From the NCBI GenBank assembly GCA_021464415.1, contig CM038467.1:50387309-50451308 (forward strand): a stretch of DNA of 64,000 bases, written 5' to 3'. The notes beneath the pieces are model-generated. The model ran no database searches and was not told the DNA's origin. It worked only from the letters and a program-made list of their open reading frames with translations. Position 1 is the first letter of the stretch. Each line of letters opens with the position of its first letter. Origin of the DNA: Lonicera japonica. Taxonomy: Eukaryota > Streptophyta > Magnoliopsida > Dipsacales > Caprifoliaceae. Both the position numbers and the translations under genes were made by a program. Positions 35,001 through 46,888 of the stretch are shown here, piece after piece.

Positions 35001-36881
35001 TGCACGATTTTCAAGTGTTGCATTAAAGTAAAGCATTTTATATATAAGATGCACATGCATGTGTTTGCAATGTGTATTTTGTATAAAACCTATAGAGTTT
35101 TCACTGAGCCCGAATTTGGCTCATTCCCTTTTCTAAACAGTTTTATAAGCCTAGCATCTCGAGTGGCACATGACATACGTGTATAGTGTTGTGATAAATT
35201 TTAATACGTGCAAGCGCACGAGTCAATATATAATATAGCGTATAAGCGAGGTCGATCCCACAGAGACTCACACAATATGTTTAGATTTTACCTTGTTAAT
35301 TTTTCATTAATCCCTAATCTAGCCAAGAATAATTGATGATAATTAAACCAATAAAATAGATTAAATTAAATAAAGCAAAGCAAAGAAAGTAAATTAAAGC
35401 AATGGAACTAAACTAAATAATATTAAGCAAGATAGTAAAATTATTGAATTAATTGACTAGGGTTTTGGAGTCATATATTTAATATCATCTTCCTAAGTAT
35501 TCATATGCATAAATTCTACTCTTATCTCGCATTAATTTGGTCTCTCGACTCTATTAGATGCAAAAAATAAAATCATTCAAGTCCAAATAATTAATGAAAT
35601 CCAATTGTAATTCTTTTACAGCCAAACTAATGTACAAAATCAAAATACTTACTATATCCGCCAAAACACACCCTATATATACTCTTAACAAATCATAAGG
35701 TGAATCCAACAAAAAATAGCGATAATCGAACTTTATTTTTTTATCAATTAAAATAGGCATCCAATAGGAAGAATTTTATTTAACATTAAAGCATTAAATT
35801 GGTAGAGTCAATTGACATGAATACGTACAAGAAATTAATTAAATATACTCATCCTAACCCTAATACAAATTTACGCTAGCATGATAAAAATTAAATAATA
35901 AATAAAATTGAAAAAAAAATCACTTGACATTAATAAAAAATAAAATTAAGTCTTTAATCTTCAAATCTTTGCACCAAAACAAAAAAAAATAAGAAATCAA
36001 GAAGAGAGAGAGAGAGAGCGCACTGTGTGCTGCCCTATTCTGCTTTGTACGGCTGTTGCTATTTATAATTGATTACGTTTGGTTAATGGGCTTGGCCCAT
36101 TTATTTAAATATAATTAAATTTTTGTCATTTTACATTACTGTATCTTGCGTTGTAGTTTTGGATTTCGAGATAATTGAATTAGAAAAAGTGATGAACTGA
36201 AAAGTTGTAACTCTCAAAAGTATCTTCAATTTAAGCTCAAGAATTGCATCATTTGGAGTTCTGAGTAAAATGTTATGCGTCCAGAAGTATTGAACACTTT
36301 TAGGTATCTTCACAATCTTCGAATTCTCTAGTTTTTTTTCAATCTTTTTTAACACCTGAAAACATTAAAAATATAAAATTACTAATAATATATGTTCTCT
36401 AAATTATAAATTAACGTAATATATTATACTAATTTCTTGACATATCATATAGAGGCCTCTGATGTCCACAAGATCGTGTCTAGTTCTTTAGAAAAAGGAC
36501 TATATATGTTTTATTATCATTTTGGTTTTGGTGATTTTGTATTGTATATCAACTCTGGATTTGGTGCGTAAAAGATATCTATTGTAAACAAGTGTTTTGG
36601 AAAACTGATGTAAGGGTTTCTATATGTGGAGTGGTTTTACGTGGATTGATTATGTTGGTACTTTTAAGTATTTGGCTTTGATCTTTACAAGCCGGTTTAT
36701 TACTTAAATAAACTCTACATGCCAAAGTTTTGTAAAGCGGGATTTTATTCGGATTGTATTTTACTTTAGAAAAAGTTTTAAAAGTCATGATTTTTATATT
36801 TTAAATTACCATCGACCATAGCATCTGTGATTAACCATATCCCGAAGGTGAAAATTTCAGAATGAGATTTGGGGCGTCACA
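32071..36881 (+). mobile_element. 4.8-kb solo LTR of a gypsy-like element
   Basis: It begins TGTAATACCCCGTG and ends GGGGCGTCACA, the paired ends of a common plant gypsy LTR class. TATTT flanks both sides exactly (32066-32070 and 36882-36886). No internal region is attached, so it is read as a solo LTR left by LTR-LTR recombination. It contains a family-1 copy at about 35195-36430. No gene within it is convincing. The strand is nominal. Confidence 0.7.
35195..36430 (-). repeat. Dispersed repeat family 1, copy 3 (nested in the solo LTR)
   Basis: It starts TGTTGTGATAAATTTTAATA with TGCAAGCGCACGAG, and runs through AACACACCCTATATATAC, AAATTTACGCTAGC and TTTTTTAACACCTGAAAA to about ATACTAATTTCTTGACA. 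It has the same order and orientation as copy 2 at 16390. The left breakpoint of the segmental duplication falls inside it, near 35350. The reverse-strand open stretch 36131-36355 belongs to this repeat and is not a gene. Confidence 0.65.
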
Positions 36882-37980
36882 TATTTAACATGTATCAAAT
36901 CCAAAATATATTAATTAAATTCCAAAATATATGATTTGCATTAATATGATATATGTACTATGCATATAACAATTCATCAATAATTCAGTATATATATGCT
37001 AAGCAACATAGAGTACAAGTATATATATAAATATATATATCACATTTTGCTATAAATATGGATCATATAAAGCATTATCGAATAATTATGAGTTTTTAAA
37101 TACTCGAGCATTCATATACAAGAGAATTTAGAAAGCCTCTAAGCCATTATTTTTCAACTAATTTATTTTCTCTCTCAGAAGCAATTAATCTTTTTTTTCT
37201 CTCTTATTTTTTTCTCAAAAATATGAAATTTTGCATTAAAATTATGATGTTTTGGTGCAAGCTTCTTCTATTTTTCTTTTCGATGGAGGCTTTTACCTTT
37301 AGTGGAGGCCAGCTATTTTCTTTTTGGTAGCTTTCGGTTCTCCTTCCATTATAGTAGCCCTTTTCCATCCCCTGTACATTTCTTTCTCACATGCTTGTCT
37401 TTTAATTTTTCGTTCAAAACTATATCACCAAAATCTCACTGTATTAATCACAACGGTTTTCATAGACTCTTTCTCCCTAAATAAATAGTACATGGGAGCT
37501 TCTGAAATTTCAATTTGAAAATAAAAGCCCAAACACATATGATTATTCAACATGCATCAATGTAGATCGTGCAGTGTAGTGTGTGCGATATACACAAAAA
37601 CTCTTATGTGATTGAAATAACATGCTATCGGTTATCGAATCGTCAAAGCATTATGTACATATATCTCCAAATTAAGCATCTAATTATGAAAACCTTGAGA
37701 TATCCGGAATATAAAGCAGTTATAGTCATATTCATGCAAGTAATGAATTTTTCAAGGAATTCAAGTGATAGCGCAATCAAAAATTCAAAACCAAAATTCA
37801 CTTTACTTCTGTACCTATACAAGGAGCTAAAACTGACAGAAGCAAATAACTCACTTAGCATAGCGGTCCATCCAACCAATTCTATGTCAGGCGGACTCCC
37901 TATCACCTATAGGTGCAATGATCCCTTTCGGGACCTAACCTTTCCTAATATGCGGAGTCCTATTTTAATTGTTTCCATCT

Positions 37981-38824
37981 CTATGCAAAATCTAAATCCT
38001 CTTGTTTTTTTTTCTTGTCTTCTTTTAATTTAGGTTTCGATCTAGGAATTAGAACACTTTTTGGCATTTGATTCAAAACTTGCCTACAAAATTCTTTCAA
38101 ATGACCTTTTTTATCACAATACTCGCACCAAAAAGGTTGTGAAAGTGTGTGCTTGTACATATCAAATGCTATCACTTGATCTTCAAGAATTTTTGAATCG
38201 TAAACTTTTGGATAAACTGATTTTTTAGCAAAAACACGTTTTCCTATTTGGATGTTCTTGGCTTTCTTTGAAATTTGAGGAGTTCTATCAATTAAAGTTT
38301 TTGACTTTGAAAAACTAGCACACTTAAAACTTGCATTTTAGGAAGTCACCTTCATAAAGACGCTATTGATTTACTCTTTTTAGCATCAAAATTTGAGAAT
38401 CCAAGTCCTTATTTGTTATTTCCACTCTTTTGATTTGAAAGTATTGATTCGAATTTCTTAAAATTAGTTTCTAACCCAACTTTGACAGTTAAAGTGTTTT
38501 CAAGTTGTTATTTGATTTTATCCTCATACTCCAAATTTGCATTTTTTAAAGAACCAATTAGATCAAGACAATTTTCGTTATCGCTTTCAAGTTGTTTAAT
38601 TTTCTTTAAAAAATCAGTCTTCTCGACCTTTGAGTTTTCAAAACTTACTTTATCCTTTTTCAAATCAATAATATCATTTTCAATAAATTTATTGTTGGAG
38701 TTAAATTTTGAATTTTTACAAAAAGTTTTTGACATTCTAGTAGAAGAGCGTCATAAGCCGTTTGAAGATCCGAAAAGCCTTCATCATCATAAAGTGAATT
38801 CCTAGAATTATTTATATTAGCCAT
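37981..38824 (-). pseudogene. Copia-type gag relic, copy A
   Basis: Reading leftward from ATG 38824: MANINNSRNSLYDDEGFSDL, then a coiled-coil-like region (FIENDIIDLKKDKVSFENSK, FLKKIKQLESDNENCLDL), and finally a zinc knuckle CEYCDKKGHLKEFC (CX2CX4HX4C), ending at 37981. A frame change occurs at a T-run near 38720. Stops follow DKIK and further down. It encodes the nucleic-acid-binding structural protein of the retroelement. It is dead, and nothing of pol follows. Confidence 0.75.
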
Positions 38825-38924
38825 GAAAAGCCAAACAAATCAAATAAAGCAAAGCAAACAAATAGACGCAAATCAACCAAGATGCAAATCATGGTAAATT
38901 AAAGAATCATACTCTCATACCAAT

Positions 38925-40398
38925 TGATTAAAAATTCGAGGGTCGTATTGCCTTGGTGGATATTAGGGTTTTTATTAAAAATAATTTAAAATTTGATAAG
39001 CAGAATTAAAACTTTAGATCTAATCAATTTTACTGTCGAAACATGTGTTGTGTTATCTAACAAGTAAATAAAGCAATCACACAACATAAGAAATTTATGA
39101 GGTATCCCTACTTACGTAGGACTAATCCTCGGGACTAACCAACAATACTTTATTATAATCATAACAAAATTACAGATTCAATAACTTACAAAAATTGCTT
39201 TCCCACAATTTATGCAACAGTTTCGTCAATTCCATGAGTATAGCTAGAATTCAATCGCAACTGGCTTGGCATAGCGCTTCCCGCTTTTCCGTCTTAGCCG
39301 TTGCCGTTTTTCACGCACTTGATTGTGATTCTTCACCATTGCTTGCGATATCCCTTATCACGCATTAACCACTTCACTCACCCTGTCTCTAATCATAACC
39401 GATACACTCTCGGAGGACAGTGAACGTTTAGAACCCTAATTCTTGAAGTTGAAGAACAATAAGATCTTCTATGGCATGTAAACAAAACTTAGGTTGTGTT
39501 TCAAAACTCTTAAAAATTGATTTTAACGTTTGGATATTTTTCTCTCTTAAAAAACTCTCTACAATCATGTATTTTTTACCAAAACTAATAATTATATTTA
39601 TAAGAAAAATATAGAATAAAAGTTATTTTTAAAATAAGTTAAAAAATTTTAAAAATAAATTTTTGCAATAAAAAATCGTATTTAAAAAAATAGTGCTGTA
39701 CCGGTACATGTTGAAAAAGTGTGGACCGGTTCGAAAAGTGAGATTTCAATTCCAAGCACACTTTACAGCCAAACTGATACACATAGCAATTTGTGTACAG
39801 ATCTACCACTAATTAAAACAGCCTGGTCCTTTAATAAGTGCACACGTGTAATGACATTAAAAGAATGCAGGGAATGGCATGGCCCATTATGAAAAATAAA
39901 GAAAAGCCAACACGTGGGTTTTGAAAAAATAAAGGCATTTTTAACTTTTTCAAAGAATTTAACTTTTTTTTATTTAATTAAAATCATTTATTTAATTTTT
40001 TTTAACTTTATTTTTCCGTATTAAATTTATTTATACATCAATTCGACTCAAACTTCAGAAGCAATTTTATAAAACATGTTAGATATGAAAGAAAAAAAAA
40101 TTCTCAATAATTTGTATCGACTTGCCTTTTCAAATTTTGGTAGAACTTAATACAAATATTTAAAAACAAATTTGACTTAAAAGGCTTTTTAAATTTCGAA
40201 TATTAAGCTCAAACACCACATATATTTTGAATCAAACCAACTTACTTTAGGTCTTGAATTATTTGCAATGAATCCGGTAGGTTTGACGAGTTTCCGTTAA
40301 TTATCGCGTCTTCAAATCTTCAATTCGATTCAAACCATTACAATGAAAAACATGCTTTTACCATCGTAATCAAGCCAGCTAAAAATATAAACCTAACA
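38925..40398 (-). repeat. 5' LTR of the copia-type element
   Basis: 1474 bp with TG...CA ends (TGATTAAAAATTCGAGG to TATAAACCTAACA). The primer-binding site (minus strand ATTGGTATGAGAGT) lies immediately to the left. Copy B has the same LTR, truncated at the right. Confidence 0.8.
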
Positions 40399-40403
40399 CT
40401 TTG

Positions 40404-41069
40404 TTTGTTAAAAGAAGGACCAAATTTTTGCTAAGTGTGGAGGTTGGAGCCAAGTAAGTATCATAGCTAGACATCCAAGGATTCGAGTTTAACCTAATGG
40501 CCGAGATCTTATGCTTGGGGGAAAGCCCAAGAATAGAATCACACAATTGGTTTATAATTGGAACCCAAGCCCAATTTTCTAGTTGGCCCATATCCAAGAG
40601 TCAGCCTATTGACAAAGAAAGCCCAAGCTCGGAGAGTAGGAGGAAGTCACAAGCCGAGGAAAGGGAAGTTGATCGAGGTGGTCATGGGTGGCCGAGATGG
40701 TCATGACGACCCAGTATATCCCCTGAGATGGTTGTGATGACGTATGTTGTTTTCCTTCCGAATGTGAATGGGGTAATTCTGATTAGGCCCTAAAGATAAG
40801 TATGAGGTCACTTGTTAAGTGCTGGAATAGAGCCTAAGTTTACATTTTTTTAGTTTTTTATTATCAACCCTATAGTGCATTGTAAATCCTAATTATATAC
40901 TTATAAATAAAAAGGGTAAGGCATATTACAAGGGTCTTGAATTTTAGATAATCAATCCTAGAGAGAAAGAGATAATAAGCATGCAACTTATCTTATAAAC
41001 ACTAACTTTATTACTTCAAGCAAATACAACATACTCATACTCGAGGTGGAGGTACCGTTGGATTAATTG
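40404..41069. other. Spacer present in copy A only
   Basis: No gene or element ends are recognised. The corresponding stretch, together with the last ~75 bp of the LTR, is missing in copy B. There the sequence passes directly from CGCGTCTTCAAATCT to CCAATATAAC (near 56465). This looks like a deletion in B rather than an insertion in A, because it removes part of an LTR. Confidence 0.5.
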
Positions 41070-41700
41070 CCAATATAACAGGATGAGCTATCCTTAAACA
41101 ACTCTTGGTCTTTTATTTTGATTACTTTTAGACCTATTTAATCCATAATGTACTTAAATCCTATTTAGTAGGAGACCTAATTTTTTTGACACCCACACTT
41201 TCAAATGACTTCGACAAGCTCTTCAAATGATAATATTTTAGTATTTTTCTCGTTTTTCGCAATTGATTATGTTGTTGTCTTATTTAACCAACACAAACTT
41301 CAATCAAATAAATATTCAAAAAAGACCAATTTGAAGAGTAATTTTTCACTAGTAAAATTTGAAGTGAGATAAGAGTTTTTAACATTTTCGTCCCTTGAAG
41401 TTTGAGCGAATTGTCACTTTAGTCCCTAATATTCATTTTTTGACTTTTCGCACCTCAAAGTGGATGCCGCCAATCACTTTAGTCCCTATAACCATTTTCC
41501 GTTTGAGTAGTGGACGAAAACCGTGTACCTAGAGGGGCAATTTAGTCACCCTACTACTTCTTGTCTTCCTCTAATCTACCCTCCAATTGTTAGTAAACCC
41601 TAATCCCCAAATTAAACCATTACGCAAAATCCCTAATTCCAAGTGAGATATCCGATTATATAAAGAGAGAAAAATTGATTCAAGGTTCTGTGAAGCAACA

Positions 41701-44133
41701 ATGAGTTGGTTACTAAGGGTTGAAGGTGAAGAAGACTTAGGTCCTCCATTATATGGTAAGAAACAAAGTCTATCTTTTATGTATTTGTTATTTTTTTAAT
41801 AATTCTTTCTTTATGGGGTTTAATGCTCAGATTCTTCATTATTATATTAAAGATTATACATTTTTTTTATGGATTAAAGCAATGCATCTTCTGTCCTTTA
41901 TGTGTTAATGGGTCCGAAATGTTCATGCTTTTAATGCATTTTCTTTTCTTTTTGGTCCCTACTTATACAATGCTTGTGTATATATATATAGTTAATCTCA
42001 GGACTTATGCTATCAAGCACGGTAAAAAAATCAGGTTTAAGAAGAATGAGTCAATAAGGATAAGGGCAGTTTGTAAGGAGGGTTGCCCTTGGGTTTTGTT
42101 TGCTTCTAAGATGCATGAGTCTGCAAACATGCAAATTAAGACTTTGAATGACGAGCACAGTTGCAATAGGCAATTTAATAGTAGAAATGTGAACTCAAGG
42201 TGGCTTTTTGAGCAGTACTTGCACACTTTTAGATCAAATCATAAAATTCCAATGAAACATTTTAGAGAGACAGTGATGAAAGATCATGTGGTTAATGTTT
42301 CTATGTCCCAAGCATATAGAACAAGAAGAAAAAGCAATGACTAAAATTGAAGGGACCTATGCAGAACAATATGGAAGGTTATGGGACTACATGGAGGAGG
42401 TTAAAAGAAGTAATCATGGCACTACAATTGTCATGAAAATTGATGAGCAGTCCCTGTCAACAACCCAACCCAGATTTTTAAGATTGTACATGTGTCTTGC
42501 AGCTTGTAAGGAAGGCTTTATGGTAGGGGGTAGGCCTTTTATTGGTGTTGATGGGTGCCACTTAAAAACTGTTTTTAAGAGAGTTTTGTTAGCTGCTATA
42601 GGGGTAGATGCAAACAATTGTATGTTTCCTATTGCAGTGGCAGTAGTGGAGGGAGAAACAAAGGCATCTTGGTCATGGTTCTTGGAGTTGTTGAAAGATG
42701 ATATAGGTATTGTTAATCAACATGGTTGGACATTTATGTCAGATAAACAAAAGGGGTTAATTCCAGCATTTGAAGCTGTTTTGCCTTTGGTTGACCACAT
42801 GTATTACACTGTTTCCAATATAATTTGTTTGCCTTCCCTTATTTATATTTCTTATATATTAGTTTCCTTGTTTTTATATATTATAGGTTTTGTGTGATGC
42901 ACTTGCATGCAAATTTTAAAACTGCTTGTTTTAAGAGTAAAATACATGAAGAATTGTTGTGGAATGCTGCACAAGCATCAAACAAACCTTATTTTGAGGC
43001 TGCAATGAAAAAAATGAAAGAGACTAATAGTGCAGCTTTTAGTTGGTTTAATGACAAGCCCCCTCAACATTGGTCAAGATCACATTTTAATGCGTTCCCT
43101 AAATGTGACATGTTACTTAACAATATTTGTAAAAACTTTAACAAGTGCATACTTGATGCAAGGGAAAAACCAATTCTGGGACTGTTAGAGAGTGTTAGAA
43201 ACTATATGATGTTAAGGATGCAGCAGTGCAGGGAAAAAGCAATGACATGGAATGGATCCATATGCCCTAAGATTTAGAAAGTTCTTGAAAAGAATAAGGT
43301 TGAGGCTGCAAATTGTATTGCACAGTTTACTGGTGAGAAAAAGTTTCAAATCAAGTGTATGCATGGAGATCAATTCACCACTGACCTTGATGCAAAAACT
43401 TGTAGCTGTGCAAAATGGGATTTGAGTGGCAAACCTTGTCCACATGCAATAAGTGGTATGTATTTTATAAATGAAGGACTAGAAGATTGTGTACATGATT
43501 GCTACAAGTTGGAAATATATCATAAAATGTATAGGCCAATTATACAACCAATGAATGGATCCAATATGTGGCCAAGAAGTGCTTACCTTCTTGTCTTACC
43601 ACCCATGATACATGAACTTCCTAGGAGGAAAAAAAGCAAAAGAAAAAAAAGTGCACATGAGAAGGATGGTGCATCTGAGGCAGGGACTAGTAAGGGTGCT
43701 ATTGGAAAAACAAAGTTAGGGAAGAAGCACCAAAAGACATTAAGGTGCAGCAATTGTGGTAGTCTAGGCCACAACAAGAAGAGCTGTAAGGGTGCTACTC
43801 CACCTGTAAGTGCATGCATTGTTTTATCAATTCATTACAACATGTAAGTGCATTTATAGTTTTTTAATGCCAACTACTTTGCAGGTGAAATGAAGAGCAA
43901 CTGATAGAGATGGGTCTGAAATTTCCAAAAATAATCCAACTTTTATGACCCAAGAGAGGGTCAATGAAGCTAGCAAAAACAGGGCAGAGCCTCAATTCAT
44001 GAGCCAACAAGGAGTTAATATCATTAAGCCAGCTTTATTCATGGCAGGGCCTTCTCAACCAAGCAAAAGTACAAGGGATGCATCGGCAATACTTAATGGA
44101 AGTAAGAAGTTTGCCTCACTTTATAGTTTATAA
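41701..44133 (+). pseudogene. MULE transposase (MuDR type), broken by three small lesions
   Basis: The recognisable coding sequence is 42002-42800, 42887-43805 and 43885-44133, with GT-AG introns of 86 and 79 bp. An ATG at 41701 with a donor at 41756 may be a first exon, but its phase does not fit the next exon. Domains in order: N-terminal MuDR DNA-binding region (RTYAIKHGKKIRF, HSCNR); DDE transposase core with GVDGCHLK and MSDKQKGL; PKCDMLLNNICKNFNK; SWIM zinc finger CSCAKWDLSGKPCPHA; WPRS; basic tail; CCHC knuckle CSNCGSLGHNKKSC. Lesions: one extra A in the run 42329-42333 (frame change before AMTKIEG), TAG at 43275-43277 where the family usually has glutamine, and TGA at 43891-43893. The protein would cut and join element ends in the nucleus. 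This copy cannot be made full length. Confidence 0.9.
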
Positions 44134-44190
44134 GCTGCAACTGTTAAAAAAAATGAACTTTACTGAACCTGTGGTATTATGATTTGCTTA

Positions 44191-44460
44191 AAGGTCTTTT
44201 TTGGTATGTAATGTGAACCTTTGGTATTGTAAACCTTTTAAGGGTCTTTTTTGCTATGTAATGTGAACCTTTGGTATTGTAAACCTTTTAAGGGTTTTTT
44301 TTGCTATGTAATGTGAACCTTTGGTATTGTAAACCTTTTAAAGGTCTTTTTTGATATGTAATGTGAACTTTTGGTATTGTGAGCCTCTTAAAGGTCTCTT
44401 TTGCTATGTAATGGGAATTGTTGGTAGTGTGAACCTTTTATATGTCTTTTTTTGCTATGT
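44191..44460 (+). repeat. 50-bp tandem repeat, about 5.4 units
   Basis: Units contain TATGTAATGTGAACCTTTGG and AAACCTTTTAAGGGTC. The marker ATGTGAACCT recurs exactly every 50 bases at 44211, 44261 and 44311, and in variant form at 44361 and 44411. The array lies between the 3' ends of the two convergent MULE genes. Confidence 0.9.
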
Positions 44461-44723
44461 TTTAAAGATTTGATTTTATAAGCCCTTTTTTGAACCTGTG
44501 GTATTTTACTGTGTTTGTTATGGTTAGATTTGCACAAAAAAATGAATAAATGGTACATATAATCCAAAATAGAAATGACCAACTTTCAATACTTAATGTT
44601 GAATATTACAACTTAAAATACCTTTTCTGACCCAAAATATTACATAATCCATAACATAAACTAGCAACTTAAGGTTGGTACATCTCCATCATAAAAGAAG
44701 AGCAAACGGCCTAACTAGAAAAA

Positions 44724-45095
44724 CTAAGAATCAGATTCAGTGCAACTTGGGTAACTGATAATCAACATCAGTATAAAAACCCACGAAATGGCTAGAAGAA
44801 CACCCAGCATTCTACCCGTTGCTTTGTATTTCTTCACATCATTCTCCAGCTTATTTTTCTTCCTTAATAGACCAGGTAGACTTCTTTTGCTCTTGTGCAC
44901 ATTGGCGGATCGAACCAAGAAAAGTATCCGCATACACCTTCCTACAATCGAGTACAATAGATTAAAATGTGAAAACCTATGAAAATTAAAGAAATAATGT
45001 GCAATCCATACCTGACATCCTCGAAATCTTCTTCTTGGGTTGTTGTCTGTCCACGAGGTAATCACAATCTTTTCTTTGCGACAATGGCAAAGCAT
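44724..45095 (-). pseudogene. GRF-type zinc finger protein with C-terminal membrane segment, carried by the MULE
   Basis: Exon 1 (45095-45012) encodes MLCHCRKEKIVITSWTDNNP and RRRFRGCQ. A 70-bp GT-AG intron (45011-44942) follows. Exon 2 starts EGVCGYFSWFDPPMCTRAK. Together this is a GRF zinc finger: C3, C5, C27 and C32 as likely zinc ligands, with the SWTDNNPxRRF and GYFxWFD cores. In the next frame the family's usual tail continues: PGLLRKKNKLEND (coiled coil), then a ~20-residue hydrophobic segment and SYPSCTESDS. Joining these needs one more base in the A-run complementary to 44885-44888, so a 1-bp deletion has broken the gene; as it stands translation stops after VYLVY. GRF fingers are thought to bind nucleic acid. 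Its role in the element is unknown. Confidence 0.75.
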
Positions 45096-46060
45096 TTCTT
45101 CCGAACAAGACTCTTTCTTATTGTCTCTATTTTAGTTCTTATATTTTTCCTCTCTGTTTTATTGTAATGGAGGGGAAAGAAAACATATATACAGTGTATC
45201 TAACAATTGGCGAGTAGATTAGAGGAAGACAAGAAGTAGTAGGGCGACTAAATTGCCCATCTAGGTACACGGTTTTCGTCCACTACTCAAACGAAAAATG
45301 GTTCTAGGGACTAAAGTGATTGGTGGCATCCACTTTGAGGTGCGAAAAGTCAAAAAATGAATATTAGGGACTAAAGTGACAATTCACTCAAACTTCAAGG
45401 GACGAAAATGTTAAAAACTCGGGAGATAATGACTCTTCAAAATAGAGTGACAATTCTGTTATTTTTTGTTAAGCCAATTTTACTAATGTGATTCTTAAAA
45501 AAAATTATACGTTATTTTTTTGAAGAACTTGTTGGAGATGCTCTAACCATCAGACTTGGCCTATTGATTACTGTCATAGGTTTAACTTTGGAATAAAATC
45601 ATATTTCTTTCCTCAAATTGAATTCTTACGACTTTAAAAATATTTCATGGACGGTAGTAAATATGGTTTAAGTAGTGGAAATAAATTAATTGAACTGCTT
45701 AAAAGTTGGTCTAAACACCGTTTGATTTAAAAAAAAAAGGAAAAAGAAAGTATCCTATTATTGTATGATGAAAAAAATTAAGGACTCGTATTGCCTAGAT
45801 TGATTTTAGGATTTTATCAAAAATAATTTAAAGTTTGATAAGCGGAATTAAAATCTTAAGTCTAATCAATTTTACTGTCAAAACATGTGTTGTGTTGTCT
45901 AACAATTATATCAAGTAATTACACAAAAAACAATCACACAACACTAGAAATTTACGAGATGTCCCTACTTTAGTATGACTAATTCTTGGGACTAACTAAC
46001 AGTGTTTCACTATGATCAAAACAGAATTACAGACTCGATAAAGTTACAAAAATTGCTTCC

Positions 46061-46888
46061 TGTTGAAGTTTTGTGTGTATGTGAAAAAATATGAGAAGAA
46101 GAAAATGATACAAAACCAAAGCAAGCACAAGTGAGTTTTATTAAGTCCCACATAGGAAAGGAATAAAAACCTTCATGGGTTTTTATAAGACTTGATAAAG
46201 GGCCTGACTCCTTTGGGCATTACAATTTTGTGCTATTGGGTGAGAACTTAGAGGAGTGTGGTTCACCACACAAGCACAGGCCGACCGATCGACCAGACCC
46301 GGCCTGGCTCTGGCTCGGGCATACTTTGGGTCAAGTATTATCTTTTTAGACAAAATACTTTTGAAAAATTTTAATTTAATAAATAAAATTATTTTATTTT
46401 GAATTTCAAAATTTTGAAAGACTTTGACCAAGTCTTACACGTTCGTTGTGGATATCTCTTGCGAACGGTTGTTGCGTCTTTCTCTCCCTCAACGCAACGG
46501 TGCGGTAATTCTTCTTTTAAAAATATTATTTTCGTCTCTTAAAAAATATACAACGAACGCATTGAAAAAAAATCCTCCATTGAAATAGAGAACCACTGAA
46601 CTTGAAAAAAAAATTATCAATTTTTTTTTTTTGCCTCCGGCTGGAATTAATTTATCGATTCCGGCCGAATTATAAAGGGAATGAGATTTTCAATTTTTCA
46701 CAGTGCAAGAAAAATTGAGATAGAGAGAAAATATGGGCTGTTGTATCATGTGGATGGCGTGGCCATTGTAAACTGCTAGCATAAACACCGAGCAGAACCG
46801 CGAAACGTCTTAAAGAAAGCGACCTAATATGTGACTCAACTCGGTGTTTTCCATTGATACTTGGTAATTCTTTCCTATTTTCTCAACA
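46061..46888. mobile_element. 828-bp solo LTR inserted in the left LTR
   Basis: It begins TGTTGAAG and ends CTCAACA. The flanks are CTTCC (46056-46060) and CTTCT (46889-46893). Copy B reads straight through this point (TTGCTTCCCAACAATTTAC near 57390). The interior has a C/G-rich stretch (46260-46320) and no gene; open stretches across it are incidental. Confidence 0.75.

Larger units (their letters stand above)
29922..40398 (-). mobile_element. Copia-type LTR retrotransposon, 10.5 kb with nested insertions
   Basis: The 3' LTR (29922-31427) and 5' LTR (38925-40398) are direct copies. CTTTG flanks both outer ends (29917-29921 and 40399-40403), a 5-bp target duplication. On the minus strand the 5' LTR is followed by ATTGGTATGAGAGT (an initiator-tRNA-Met-type primer-binding site). 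AAAGGGGGAGAT (polypurine tract) precedes the 3' LTR. A gag relic lies at 37981-38824. No integrase or reverse transcriptase remains. A 4.8-kb solo LTR (32071-36881) sits inside. Without it the interior is only about 2.7 kb, so pol has been lost. Confidence 0.8.
41373..45420 (+). mobile_element. Mutator-like transposon (MULE), 4048 bp, with two genes
   Basis: The 207-bp terminal inverted repeats (41373-41579 and 45214-45420) begin GAGTTTTTAACATTTTCGTC. The flanks are GTGAGATAA (41364-41372) and GGGAGATAA (45421-45429), a 9-bp target duplication with one difference, as expected for Mutator elements. The duplicated locus at 56760-56768 has a single GGGAGATAA: an unoccupied site. Inside are a MuDR-type transposase relic on the plus strand and a GRF-zinc-finger gene on the minus strand, converging on a 50-bp tandem repeat. 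Confidence 0.95.

Noticed and set aside
36131..36355. 74-codon minus-strand frame, repeated near 52347-52574
   Set aside because: It is part of non-coding repeat family 1. Its other copies (12300 and 17600) do not keep the frame.
37223..37330. 35-codon open frame (MKFCIKIMMFWCKLLLFFFS...) with a signal-peptide-like start, also present in copy B at 53402-53509
   Set aside because: The two copies differ at about six of 35 residues and nearly all differences change the amino acid, so there is no sign of constraint. It is too short to call.
37569..38033. 154-codon plus-strand open frame, repeated in copy B at 53719-54228
   Set aside because: It lies in the duplicated retroelement and overlaps an equally long minus-strand frame. 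It is retained because of duplication and has no recognisable domain.
40323..41069. Transposon insertion specific to copy A
   Set aside because: It includes the proper end of a copia LTR with its target duplication, so a deletion in copy B is the simpler reading.
46183..46431. 82-codon minus-strand frame
   Set aside because: It lies wholly inside the solo LTR 46061-46888 and has no domain.
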